Of a stretch of 64,000 bases of DNA, positions 1 through 8,092 are shown piece after piece (the stretch's first letter is position 1; every line of letters begins with the position of its first letter). The stretch is taken from assembly GCA_029259945.1 (NCBI GenBank), contig JAJDEF010000026.1, positions 115,915 to 179,914 on the forward strand, written 5' to 3'. The position numbers and the translations under genes are program-made. Under the pieces are notes generated by a model. It ran no database searches. It was given only the letters and a program-made list of their open reading frames with translations, and was not told the origin of the DNA. This stretch comes from Planctomycetota bacterium. GTDB lineage: Bacteria; Planctomycetota; Planctomycetia; Pirellulales; Lacipirellulaceae.

Positions 1-22
1 TCACTCCTACTCAGATATTTCT

Positions 23-1015
23 ATGGCCGGTACTGTTTTTCGATTGCCATTCGAGCAGCCCATCTTTGAGCTGAGCGAACAAATCAACGAGCTCGAGGCA
101 AACACCACTAAGACGCCTCAGCAGCGCGATCGCATTCGTGGCCTGCGCAAACAACTCACCGAAACCACCAAGTCGATTTACAATAACCTCGACCCCTGGG
201 AAACGGTTCGCGTTGCCCGACATCCCGATCGGCCGATGTTTACCGACTATCTCGACTTGGTGTTCGACGAGTTTGTCGAACTGCACGGCGATAAGTTCTT
301 TGGTGACGACCGAGCCCTACGCACCGGCTTTGCCAAGCTCGGCGAGCACAAGGTGCTCGTCGTGGGGCATCAAAAGGGCAAGACGCTTAAAGAACGCAAC
401 GAGTGTCACTTTGGCTGCGCGCATCCCGAAGGCTATCGCAAAGCGATGGAAAAAATGCGATTGGCAGCCAAATACGGTTTGCCCATCATTTGCATGATCG
501 ACACCCCCGGCGCCTATCCGGGAATCGGCGCCGAGGAGCGCGGCCAAGCGCAAGTCATAGCCGAAAGCATGCTGGCCATGTCACGGCTCGAAACGCCCAT
601 TATTTGCATGGTGATCGGCGAAGGGGGCTCCGGCGGCGCTTTGGGCATCGGAGTCGGCGATCGCGTGGCGGTGCTCGAACATGCCTATTACTCGGTAATC
701 AGCCCCGAAGGCTGTGCCGGCATCTTGTGGAAAAGCCACGATTACGCTGAGCGCGCAGCAAAGGCACTACGAATCACCTCACGCCATCTCAAAGAAATGG
801 GAGCCATCGACGACGTCGTTGAAGAACCCTTGGGCGGCGCCCACGTCGATCATCGACAGATGGCCGGCCGAGTAAAAATGTATCTCATCAAAACCCTACG
901 CGAGCTGCTCAAGCTGCCCACCGATGATCTCCTCGCCCAGCGCTACGAAAAATTCCGCCAAATCGGCCCCTATCTAGAAGTCGAAGATGCGCCGGCGGCA
1001 GTTAACAAGACGTAG
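23..1015 (+). CDS. accA: Acetyl-CoA carboxylase carboxyltransferase subunit alpha
   Basis: The 330-residue product is the alpha half of the carboxyltransferase that moves CO2 from carboxybiotin to acetyl-CoA, giving malonyl-CoA for fatty acid synthesis in the cytoplasm. The N-terminus (about residues 10-60) is a helical region typical of AccA. The crotonase-fold core follows, with the glycine-rich GEGGSGGALGIG stretch and SVISPEGCAGILWK near residues 195-235. Length is close to the family norm of about 320. It starts 22 bases from the window edge, so its upstream neighbour is unknown, and no Shine-Dalgarno sequence precedes the ATG. No AccD gene is visible in the window. A short hairpin repeat follows the stop codon. 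Confidence 0.95.
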   Translation: MAGTVFRLPFEQPIFELSEQINELEANTTKTPQQRDRIRGLRKQLTETTKSIYNNLDPWETVRVARHPDRPMFTDYLDLVFDEFVELHGDKFFGDDRALRTGFAKLGEHKVLVVGHQKGKTLKERNECHFGCAHPEGYRKAMEKMRLAAKYGLPIICMIDTPGAYPGIGAEERGQAQVIAESMLAMSRLETPIICMVIGEGGSGGALGIGVGDRVAVLEHAYYSVISPEGCAGILWKSHDYAERAAKALRITSRHLKEMGAIDDVVEEPLGGAHVDHRQMAGRVKMYLIKTLRELLKLPTDDLLAQRYEKFRQIGPYLEVEDAPAAVNKT

Positions 1016-1065
1016 GATGGTGCCGTCAGGCCCATCATGTCCTAGGATTTGAACGCAATCAAATT

Positions 1066-1093
1066 GATGGGCGCCGCTACGCTTTGGCCCATC
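1066..1093. repeat. Short palindromic intergenic repeat
   Basis: GATGGGC (1066-1072) is complementary to GCCCATC (1087-1093), with a GCCGCTACGCTTT-like loop. A related copy lies at 26428-26456 (GATGTGCC / GGCACATC with loop GCCGCTTCGCTTT). The shared loop and compensating arm changes show one dispersed family. In this copy it sits between accA and the VOC gene, which converge on it, so it could act as a bidirectional hairpin; that is inference. Confidence 0.6.
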
Positions 1094-1112
1094 CTGCCGC
1101 CTCATTCTCCAG

Positions 1113-1514
1113 CTATCCTTCTGCGAGCAGCTGCCCAAATGCGATGTCATGACCATCTAGGTCCTGAATCCCAAACTCCCTGCAACCATAAGGTTGATTG
1201 CATAATTCGTAATCAATCGTGGCCCCAGAGGATACGAACTCATTAAAGAGGGCATCAACATTGTCCACCCAGAAGTAAACACTGCACATTTTCTCGACCA
1301 CACGCCAATGGGGCACAACGTCGTGATCTCGCGAAACCTGCCCCAACATAAGATGGAGCTTATCGCGTTGCAGGATGCAGAACGTTGACGGTTCTCCATA
1401 GAACTCGAGGCATTCAAAACCGAGTACATCACGGTAATGATTGGCAGAAGCAACCACATCACGTACCAGCAAGACTGGTGCATGGCCAGTAAACTTTGCA
1501 ATCTGTTTTTTCAT
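1113..1514 (-). CDS. VOC family protein (glyoxalase/bleomycin-resistance-like)
   Basis: This 133-residue protein has the size and layout of a single vicinal-oxygen-chelate domain. It opens with an APVLLVRDVVASANHYRD strand-helix unit, the usual N-terminal beta-alpha-beta half, and closes with REFGIQDLDGHDIAFGQ, the characteristic metal-side strand with the D-x-D-G-H turn. The ATG has a good Shine-Dalgarno (GGAGG, about 8 bases upstream on the minus strand). VOC proteins include dioxygenases, lyases and drug-binding proteins, so the substrate cannot be assigned. It is monocistronic and converges on accA. It is followed upstream (1515-2273) by a long gene-free repeat region. Confidence 0.85.
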   Translation of the reverse strand: MKKQIAKFTGHAPVLLVRDVVASANHYRDVLGFECLEFYGEPSTFCILQRDKLHLMLGQVSRDHDVVPHWRVVEKMCSVYFWVDNVDALFNEFVSSGATIDYELCNQPYGCREFGIQDLDGHDIAFGQLLAEG

Positions 1515-1854
1515 GAGTTAGCCTCCGCTTGGATATTCTAATCCAACGCCGAAAGGCCGCCCAGGGCCATCACATACCAACGTCCGATAATCGTTGTTAT
1601 GTTCGTTTTAGAGCTGTTTTTCTTCGAGAAACAGCCACTTGCCGCAAAACTAAGCCGTATTGCAAGTGACCGCCCTACTTCAAGTCACTCTGCTGTCTCC
1701 GCGTCTCTGCGAGAAACACCCCGGCCAAATTTGTTGCTGGAATCTGCCCCACGATTTCACGACAATAACCGCTTGCACCTTGCTCTTTGGAAATCTGAAA
1801 CAAGTAAACCGCTTATCCTCGCTAACGTCCGCTAATAAAAGAATTTAGCGAATC

Positions 1855-1944
1855 GGGTGCCATGCTCCACGCTTGCGTGGGCATGTCTGGATAGAGACCG
1901 CATTGGCGCTTCGCATGCTCACGGCGAGCGTGAGCATGGCACCC
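1855..1944. repeat. Cruciform-forming inverted repeat
   Basis: GGGTGCCATGCTC (1855-1867) is exactly complementary to GAGCATGGCACCC (1932-1944). Each arm is followed by or contains its own small hairpin: CCACGC/GCGTGG just inside the left arm and GCTCAC/GTGAGC overlapping the right arm. The whole 90 bases can fold as a branched structure on either strand. This looks like a REP/MITE-type element; no protein-coding capacity is visible. Confidence 0.75.
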
Positions 1945-1978
1945 CAAATTTAGCGAGTATTAGCGTAAATTAGCGGTC

Positions 1979-2260
1979 TACTTTTTTGACAATAAAGTCA
2001 CATCAAATGGACAAAATAGGACAAAACCCCACCGACTTTTGTCCACGTAAATTTCACCAAAGCTCGGCGATTACAGAATGCGCGGCATGCCAAAGCGGAC
2101 AAAACTCGGTAGTTTTGTCCGCGAAAACGCCAAACAGGCCATAGCGTGCCAAAACTAGCACCCACCAAAGAGGCCAAACCCTAAAAAACCAGAGCAAATC
2201 GCAGCAAGCCGCCAAGAGTTTTGTCCATTTTGTCACCCGACGCCATGACAAAATTCAAAG
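1979..2260 (-). repeat. Dispersed TTTTGTCC-rich repeat element, copy 1
   Basis: Read on the minus strand, about 2100-2259 matches the last ~155 bases of the window (63843-64000). Shared blocks appear in the same order: TGACAAAATGGACAAAAC, AGTTTTGGCACG, TGTTTGGCGTTTT and GCGGACAA. A perfect 12-base hairpin (GCGGACAAAACT at 2095-2106, AGTTTTGTCCGC at 2111-2122, loop CGGT) and a second TGGACAAAA/TTTTGTCCA pair (2008-2016 and 2037-2045) lie in it. The element is non-coding as far as can be seen. It may be a structured RNA or a non-autonomous mobile repeat. Confidence 0.7.
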
Positions 2261-2273
2261 GCCAGCACGAACC

Positions 2274-3023
2274 TCAATAAGGCGTGCCCACCGGACGGTC
2301 GGCCGTCTGAGGTGGTACAGGCGGCGGTGTCCAGTTGTTTTGCAAAGGCTGCTCTGCCGAGGGCCAACTAGGCACAACCGGGGATGAAGATTGCTGATTG
2401 GTTTGCTGAGGAGGCTGGTCGTTGTCAACCGTATTTTGTTGCGCAGGCCATTTCACCGGTAAGCTAGGCCACTGAACCTGAAAACCCTGCTCGGCCGATG
2501 GCTGGTGAGCAGGATCGAGCCGTTGCTCAATCCGTTCGACATAAGGATGAATCACATCGTGAATTTCGGGTGGGACCAACGAGTGTGTCTTGCCTAAAAG
2601 TTGAACAATATACTTACCCGCATGTGAGGCAATGATCGTATCTTTCTGAGCTTGAGGCAGGATGCTCACCGCAAAGAAGGTGATGACAATGCACAGCAGC
2701 ACACCTTTGCCCAGCCCGATAACGGCCCCCATCTGATGATCGAACCCGTCGAGTTTCACGCGATCGATTAAACCGGCAACTAATCGGAAGACAGTCCAAA
2801 TCACGAAAGAGGTCGCCACATAAATGGCCAGCATCGCTACGAATTTATTCCATGGTGCATGGCTGCTGATCATCGGCGCAAGTTGGTCGGAAAATTCTTT
2901 CGCGACAAAGTAGCTGAGCACCAACGATGCTAGCGAAGCAATTTGCCAAGCCATGCCCTTCCAAAAGCCAAACAACGTGGCCGCGACGAGCACCAAGGCC
3001 ATCAGCATGTCATAAGTTTGCAT
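2274..3023 (-). CDS. CvpA family membrane protein
   Basis: The 249-residue protein has four predicted membrane segments in its first ~135 residues, beginning MLMALVLVAATLFGFWKGM, and a GFDHQMGAVIGLGKGVLLC stretch like the conserved G-x(6-8)-G-x-G-K-G region of CvpA proteins. A soluble proline- and glutamine-rich tail (about residues 175-249) is probably disordered. CvpA proteins are inner-membrane proteins linked to colicin V production and envelope stress tolerance; their molecular role is unclear. The gene diverges from the YdjM-like gene at 3226, with a 200-base spacer. Confidence 0.8.
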   Translation of the reverse strand: MQTYDMLMALVLVAATLFGFWKGMAWQIASLASLVLSYFVAKEFSDQLAPMISSHAPWNKFVAMLAIYVATSFVIWTVFRLVAGLIDRVKLDGFDHQMGAVIGLGKGVLLCIVITFFAVSILPQAQKDTIIASHAGKYIVQLLGKTHSLVPPEIHDVIHPYVERIEQRLDPAHQPSAEQGFQVQWPSLPVKWPAQQNTVDNDQPPQQTNQQSSSPVVPSWPSAEQPLQNNWTPPPVPPQTADRPVGTPY

Positions 3024-3225
3024 TTTTTATTTCTGCACGTTGAGAGGAAAAGTAAGAAATTGTTCTGGGAAAAGTGCCGGAAGTATATCGAGGTCTGAGA
3101 AATGCGGAAAGCGGAAAGCGGCAATGCTAGCATTCACAAGCCTATTTTCTCTAGATCGTTCCAAAGTTTTCTCGTACATTTCCCTTACCTCTGCCCCCCG
3201 ACCTCCGACCCCCACCCCCTACACT

Positions 3226-4059
3226 ATGGCCGGCTTTAAGACACATATCACGACAAGCAGCCTCCTAGGTGTCGGTTACACGGGAGTAGGCCTCTACATG
3301 GGCGTACCGGTCGAGTCGGCTCTGATTGCAGGCGGCTTGTGTGGCATAGGCGGAATGCTGCCAGACATTGATAGCGATTCGGGCATTCCGTTTCGAGAAT
3401 CGATGGGGTTCGCCGCTGCGATTGTTCCCATGTTGTTGCTCGGTCGAGTCCAGCAGATGGGCCTCAACTACGAGCAGATCGTACTCGCCACCGGGGCGCT
3501 CTACATTTTTGTGCGATTTGGTCTTGCGCGATTATTGGCAAAATACACCGTCCACCGCGGCATGTTTCACAGTTTGCCGGCGGCGGCGATTTTTGCCGGC
3601 GTGGCGTTTTTACTGTGCGGTTCCAACGACCTACATCTACGATACTTTAAGGCGGGCGGTGTGCTTCTTGGCGTGATGTCGCACTTAGTGCTGGACGAAA
3701 TTTATGCGATCGAATGGCATCGGGGTCGGTGGCGCTTTAAGAAATCGTTTGGCACGGCCATCAAGCTTTGGGGGTCGAACCGATGGAGCAACATCTCTGC
3801 CTACGGCAAGCTGGTATTGGTCGTGTTGATGATCTTAGGCGAGCCGATGGTAATGCAACGCTACGGACCACTCTCGCCCGTGGTGGTAAGCCGCGAACAG
3901 TGGACGCAACCACTGGCAAGCAGAAACCCCAACCAAACATTGCCGCAGGCCGTGCCGTTGGACGAAAACGGACAACCCACCGCAGCACCCGAACAACCGA
4001 CTCACGACCAAACCATTTACGACACCGCCCACCGCATCTGGCGCAGCTTGCGCGAATGA
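3226..4059 (+). CDS. YdjM/DUF457-like membrane-bound metal-dependent hydrolase-family protein
   Basis: The product of 277 residues starts MAGFKTHITTSSLLGVGYTG, a pattern shared with YdjM/DUF457 (LexA-binding inner-membrane-associated) proteins, in which an early histidine and a later PDIDSD motif (about residue 47, GGMLPDIDSD) are conserved. HRGMFHSLPAA near residue 105 is the second conserved histidine motif. Several hydrophobic segments follow, and the last ~60 residues are polar and proline-rich. The upstream frame is open to 3040, but ATG 3226 matches the family start. It has no Shine-Dalgarno; instead a C-rich tract (3190-3222) precedes it. Function of the family is poorly known. Confidence 0.75.
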   Translation: MAGFKTHITTSSLLGVGYTGVGLYMGVPVESALIAGGLCGIGGMLPDIDSDSGIPFRESMGFAAAIVPMLLLGRVQQMGLNYEQIVLATGALYIFVRFGLARLLAKYTVHRGMFHSLPAAAIFAGVAFLLCGSNDLHLRYFKAGGVLLGVMSHLVLDEIYAIEWHRGRWRFKKSFGTAIKLWGSNRWSNISAYGKLVLVVLMILGEPMVMQRYGPLSPVVVSREQWTQPLASRNPNQTLPQAVPLDENGQPTAAPEQPTHDQTIYDTAHRIWRSLRE

Positions 4060-4066
4060 ATTCGCA

Positions 4067-4522
4067 TTAGCTACGAGCGGGTTCCGCCGAGTCGATCCAA
4101 AGGGTAACCGGGCCATCGTTCGTAAGCGAGACTTTCATGTCAGCGCGAAAGCGGCCGGTTTCGACCGAAATGCCCTGCTGACGTACCTGTTCGACAAACT
4201 GTAGGTAAACTCGTTCGGCCATTTCCGGTGGAGCGGCGCTGATGAAGCTGGGGCGACGCCCTTTACGACAGTCGCCATAGAGCGTGAATTGGCTAACGAC
4301 CAACATCTTACCACCCACTTCAGCAAGCGAACAATTCATCTTGCCCTGGTCATCTTCGAAGATACGTAGATGGACAATCTTATTCGACAGCCAAAGCACA
4401 TCGTCGTCGGTATCGGTTTCGCAAACGCCGAGCAGCACCAATAAACCAACGTCAATCTCGCCGGTGACCTGGCCCTCGACCACCACACGGGCTTCGCTCA
4501 CTCGCTGAATACATGCACGCAT
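4067..4522 (-). CDS. dtd: D-aminoacyl-tRNA deacylase
   Basis: The 151-residue enzyme hydrolyses D-amino acids, and glycine mischarged on tRNA-Ala, from tRNA in the cytoplasm. It begins [17 protein letters not shown] as in bacterial DTDs and carries both signature motifs: SQFTLYGD (around residue 78) and a C-terminal T-N-D-GPVT motif corresponding to the cross-subunit NxGPVT element. The frame is open upstream to 4645, but the extension is not family-like and would cover the start of the ZIP gene, so ATG 4522 is chosen. It converges with the YdjM-like gene (7-base gap) and diverges from the ZIP gene. Confidence 0.93.
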   Translation of the reverse strand: MRACIQRVSEARVVVEGQVTGEIDVGLLVLLGVCETDTDDDVLWLSNKIVHLRIFEDDQGKMNCSLAEVGGKMLVVSQFTLYGDCRKGRRPSFISAAPPEMAERVYLQFVEQVRQQGISVETGRFRADMKVSLTNDGPVTLWIDSAEPARS

Positions 4523-4643
4523 GGCGGTCAGCATATCGTGACCCCGCAGCCTAGGCAACTGGCGATCAATGCTTGCCGGGGGGAGCACCGGCTGCGATAC
4601 TGCTTTGGAAGTAATGTATTTCCTTTGACCCCATGACGACCCC

Positions 4644-5534
4644 ATGACATCGTTTGTTCTGCTGACGTACTACTGTTTGTTGATTCTCGGCGTTTCGATT
4701 GCTGGGGGGATGATCCCGATTTGGATTCGCCTCACGCATCGGCGCATGGAGTTTGCAGTGAGTTTCGTGGCGGGGGTGATGCTTGGTGTTGGCTTGCTTC
4801 ACATGTTGCCGCATGCGATCGAGCAAGCCAGGCTCAATACGCCCGATTCGCAAGGCATCGAGCTGGCGATCATGTTATGGGTGTTGGCCGGGTTACTGAC
4901 GATGTTTTTTATCGAGCGTTTTTTCTGTTTTCACCATCATGAAGTCGAAGATGGAGAGGTCGCCTGCCACCATGATCACGATCACCAGCATGGGCACGAT
5001 CTTACTTGGAGCGGTGCAGCACTAGGGCTAACGCTGCACAGTGTGATCGCGGGGATCGCCTTGGCGGCCAGCGTTCAGCACGGCCACGGCAGTTGGCCTT
5101 TGGCTGGCCTGGGAACCTTTTTAGTGATCTTGCTCCACAAACCTTTCGACTCGATGACTATCGCAACGCTGATGGCCCGTGGTGGTTGGTCGATGGGGTG
5201 GCGGCATCTGGTGAACGGGTTATTTTCCCTCGCGATACCGCTAGGAGCATTTATTTTTCACTTCGGAGTGATGGCAAGCGACCACGGCGGAACGACCCTG
5301 GCCTATGCCTTGGCTTTTGCCGCAGGAACATTTCTATGCATCGCCCTAAGCGATTTATTGCCAGAGCTTCAGTTTCATGACCACGACCGGGGCAAACTCT
5401 CGGCGGCCTTGTTACTAGGGCTAACCGTCGCGTATGGGGTATGCCTGTTGGAAGCACTCTCACACCAACACCCCCCTGCCCCACCTGCTGCGGTGAGTAT
5501 GGAAACGTCTGCGTCCGCTAAACCGATTGAATGA
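4644..5534 (+). CDS. ZIP family metal (zinc/iron) transporter
   Basis: This 296-residue membrane protein has about eight hydrophobic segments. Helix 2 contains [21 protein letters not shown], the conserved ZIP motif with histidine and proline. The long cytoplasmic loop (about residues 95-125) is histidine-rich ([11 protein letters not shown]), the usual metal-binding loop. [13 protein letters not shown] near residue 130 and [10 protein letters not shown] near residue 170 are the HS/HK metal-site motifs of TM4 and TM5. ZIP proteins import zinc or other divalent metals into the cytoplasm. The 3' end overlaps the convergent hydrolase gene by 17 bases. Confidence 0.88.
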   Translation: MTSFVLLTYYCLLILGVSIAGGMIPIWIRLTHRRMEFAVSFVAGVMLGVGLLHMLPHAIEQARLNTPDSQGIELAIMLWVLAGLLTMFFIERFFCFHHHEVEDGEVACHHDHDHQHGHDLTWSGAALGLTLHSVIAGIALAASVQHGHGSWPLAGLGTFLVILLHKPFDSMTIATLMARGGWSMGWRHLVNGLFSLAIPLGAFIFHFGVMASDHGGTTLAYALAFAAGTFLCIALSDLLPELQFHDHDRGKLSAALLLGLTVAYGVCLLEALSHQHPPAPPAAVSMETSASAKPIE

Positions 5535-6552
5535 CGGTAGCGCATGGCGTTTTCTCGCCCGATCGCTCTAGCTCGGGCTGTAGCCAATCGAGGATGCGCC
5601 AGTCGAGCCAGTGAAAATCTTCGTCGTCGTTGCGAGCGGCCAAAAAGCCGAGGTGCCCACCTTGGGGTGTCGTGATCACTTGGACTGCTGAACTGCGTGC
5701 AAAGGTCAGAAGAGGCCCGACGGGGACAACGGGGTCGTCTTCGCTCGCTAAGATCGTAACCGGTTGGCAGATGGTCTCGAGCTTGGGGCCGGGCGAGGCT
5801 TGTTGATAGTAATGATCGGCCGAATGAAAACCACTGCTAGGAGCAATCACGAATTCATCTATTTCACGAAGCCGCCGTGGGCGTAGAGGCATCGCGTTGG
5901 GTGCCATTTCAGGAAAATGCTTCCAACGCGCAAGGGTTTGCTTCCAGAGTAGTTTTCCAAAGAATTTGTCGTACCGCGTGCCAAGAAATGTATGAAAATG
6001 GCGTTCGACGGAGGCCAAATCAACAGGTGGGCAAATGACTAGAGTGCGTTCTAAATTGCCGACGCGCATCTCTCCCGCTTCGGCAAGCAGGTTGAGCGCC
6101 TGGGCACCACCCATCGAAAAGCCGACGAGGTCGGTGGTCGTGTCAGGATAAAGCTCGGCAATGAAGTGCAACGCCGAAGCAATGTCGGCTGAGCGACCGC
6201 AATGCGTGGGGAACTTCGCGAGACCTTCGCCTGCACCACAACCTCGCATGTCTTTGCGAAACACCCGATAGCCATGTTCAACAAGTCGTTCGGTAACTCG
6301 TCGTATATGGGCACTGAGATGGCAGCCCGCAAGCCCGTGAACCAACAGCACGATCGGCCGCGAGTCGGTTGCCTCGGCTGGACAGTCTTCGTGGACCACT
6401 AATTGGTCGCCATCGTCGAGATCGATCTTATGCTGTCGAGCTTGATAGGGCTTGGGGCGTCGTGGCCAGTGGATACCAAGGATGGTTTGCGCATGGCCGT
6501 TGGCAATCAACGGGTGGGGAGAGAACGCCCATTTTGGAGGTGTATAAGTCAT
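5518..6552 (-). CDS. YheT-type alpha/beta hydrolase (COG0429)
   Basis: A 344-residue serine hydrolase of the alpha/beta fold. Family features in order: NGHAQTI near the N-terminus, LLVHGLAGCHLSAHIRR (oxyanion region), GFSMGGAQ (nucleophile Ser), ASEDDPVVP (Asp) and TTPQGGHLGF (His). The N-terminal NGHAQTI signature places it with E. coli YheT and the ABHD1/3 lipid hydrolases; the physiological substrate is not known. ATG 6552 is preferred to an ATG 11 codons upstream because the family starts shortly before the FSPHPLI-NGHAQTI segment. It is transcribed alone. Confidence 0.88.
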   Translation of the reverse strand: MTYTPPKWAFSPHPLIANGHAQTILGIHWPRRPKPYQARQHKIDLDDGDQLVVHEDCPAEATDSRPIVLLVHGLAGCHLSAHIRRVTERLVEHGYRVFRKDMRGCGAGEGLAKFPTHCGRSADIASALHFIAELYPDTTTDLVGFSMGGAQALNLLAEAGEMRVGNLERTLVICPPVDLASVERHFHTFLGTRYDKFFGKLLWKQTLARWKHFPEMAPNAMPLRPRRLREIDEFVIAPSSGFHSADHYYQQASPGPKLETICQPVTILASEDDPVVPVGPLLTFARSSAVQVITTPQGGHLGFLAARNDDEDFHWLDWRILDWLQPELERSGEKTPCATVIQSV

Positions 6553-6867
6553 GGCTAGCGGGGTGGGGACTTTCGAGGCTGGCAAGAGTCCATCTTAGCG
6601 ATCGATATTAGCAATCGATAGAGGCCTCAACTTCTGTCGTCTTTGCCTATCTTACGTATTTGAAAAAAACCCTACGTTTTCCCGTACTGTGCTGAGCCTC
6701 CTGATCCGTTTCAACGTCGAGTTGAATCGTACTGGCACCCGAAACTAGAACAAGGTGCATAACCGTGTAGCGACACATTGCGGCTGTTTGAGAAAACGCT
6801 ATTTCGCCATCTCGAAATCGCACGAGCTGTCAGCCAGAGTCCGAAGAATCGCAAGGAGAGTTGTATC

Positions 6868-7629
6868 ATGGATGAAGCCTCCAATGTACCTCGTCTGGCG
6901 TTTGTCATAAATCTGAGCATCGCCGAGGGGACGGAAACGAGCACAGCTCGAATCCAGCATCTGATTCATCTGTTTCAGGGCCACCGGCTGCCGGCAACTT
7001 GGCTAGTTTCAGGCACAAAGTGTGCAAGGCTACTCGTCTCGCAACGAACGACCTCGTCGATTGCAACCGAACTAGCACTGGCCGTCGATGGCCGGTGGAG
7101 TGACGTCGATACTCCTCCCTCTGCCTTTCGTCGTGAACTGACAGACCGATGTGCGGCGGTCAGCATCGCGGCAGATCGAGCAATCAAATTGGTAGCCGGT
7201 GATCCCCAGACGTTACGAATGCGGACGGCATTGCTGGCGGAACAGGGCATTAGCGGAATACTGTCAACCAACCAACCTGAAGCATCAAGCTCGCGCCCCC
7301 TGTCCTGTGGGCTCTGGCAATTGGCGTTAAGCCAGCAAATTCCTCGCGTGCGGCGTTTTCCGAAGTGGTTTACTAATCGTCGCATTTCAGCAAAGCAGTT
7401 GTTTGCAGCAAGTGCAGTAGGCGAAACAACCCTTGTGGCGGTTGATTCGGCAGCTCTAGGAAATTCTAGCGCACGTTGTCTACGAGCATTTGAAAAGCTC
7501 CTTAACGAGGTCTCTTGGGCGGCAAGTCGAGACCAGTTGGTGGTGACCACCGCAGGAGCCGTGGTGGCAGAGTTGGCCAGACAGCACGCTGTGAAGCCGC
7601 AACGGTCAATCTTGCGCGTCGCTGCTTAG
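6868..7629 (+). CDS. Polysaccharide deacetylase-like (NodB-fold) protein, catalytic residues not evident
   Basis: ATG 6868 has a strong Shine-Dalgarno (AAGGAGAG, 6851-6860), giving 253 residues. RLAFVINLSIAEG followed by HRLPATWLVSG resembles the first strand and the 'LPATWF-V' helix-strand unit of NodB-type polysaccharide deacetylases. The pattern of alternating strands and helices through the rest fits a TIM-like barrel. The canonical D-D dyad and the HxxxH zinc motif are not visible. It may therefore be a degenerate or non-hydrolytic member, or a remote relative; this is inference. It is monocistronic and converges on the response regulator/kinase pair at 7635-9997. Confidence 0.45.
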   Translation: MDEASNVPRLAFVINLSIAEGTETSTARIQHLIHLFQGHRLPATWLVSGTKCARLLVSQRTTSSIATELALAVDGRWSDVDTPPSAFRRELTDRCAAVSIAADRAIKLVAGDPQTLRMRTALLAEQGISGILSTNQPEASSSRPLSCGLWQLALSQQIPRVRRFPKWFTNRRISAKQLFAASAVGETTLVAVDSAALGNSSARCLRAFEKLLNEVSWAASRDQLVVTTAGAVVAELARQHAVKPQRSILRVAA

Positions 7630-7634
7630 AGCCC

Positions 7635-8081
7635 CTATTCTTCTGGCGGCAGAACAACCACGGTAAACCAGTAGTCGGTAAGTTGCTGAATGAGCCGTTG
7701 GAATTGCGTAAAATCGACCGGCTTGAAAATGTAGGAACTGCATCGCAATTTATACATGTCGTGCACGTCTTGCTTACCACACGAAGTAGTAAGGATGACC
7801 ACGGGCAACTCGCAGAGCCGCCCGTCCCTGACAATTTCAGTGAGCACTTCGCGACCATCCATCACCGGCATGTTCAAGTCTAAGAGAATCAGGTCTGGCG
7901 TGGGTACGTCAACGTATCGACCCTCTTTGCGAAGAAACCGCATACACTCTTGGCCATTTTCGACGTGATGCAGATTCACATCTAGCTCGGCTTCTTCGAA
8001 ACCTTTGCGCGTGATGAATACGTCGTTGTCGTTATCTTCGACCAGCAACACTTCGGCTGGTCTGTCGACAAGGATATTCAT
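7635..8081 (-). CDS. Rcp1-type single-domain response regulator
   Basis: The 148-residue protein is one receiver domain. The acidic pocket is in VLLVEDNDND, the phosphoacceptor Asp in LILLDLNMPVMDG (about residue 64), the switch Thr in VVILTTS, and the conserved Lys in YIFKPVD. The inserted loop and the C-terminal FQRLIQQLTDYWF-like helix are those of Rcp1-type regulators that pair with phytochrome-like kinases. It starts 11 bases after the stop of the upstream kinase gene, so the two are almost certainly co-transcribed and cognate. It has no output domain and must act by protein contact or phosphotransfer. Confidence 0.9.
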   Translation of the reverse strand: MNILVDRPAEVLLVEDNDNDVFITRKGFEEAELDVNLHHVENGQECMRFLRKEGRYVDVPTPDLILLDLNMPVMDGREVLTEIVRDGRLCELPVVILTTSCGKQDVHDMYKLRCSSYIFKPVDFTQFQRLIQQLTDYWFTVVVLPPEE

Positions 8082-8092
8082 GTCTCCATTTC

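Larger units (their letters stand above)
1515..2273. other. Gene-free, repeat-rich intergenic region
   Basis: About 760 bases separate the VOC gene from the cvpA-like gene. Open frames here (for example 1599-1835) have no recognisable protein features. The region holds a cruciform-forming repeat (1855-1944) and a longer dispersed element with many TTTTGTCC/GGACAAAA motifs (about 1979-2260), described separately. Around 1690-1715 there is an arm resembling the CTCTGCGG/CCGCAGAG family seen at 25076-25125. Confidence 0.6.

Noticed and set aside
6975..7550. 191-residue minus-strand frame opposite the deacetylase-like gene
   Set aside because: The plus-strand gene has a strong Shine-Dalgarno and family-like start; this frame is a shadow.
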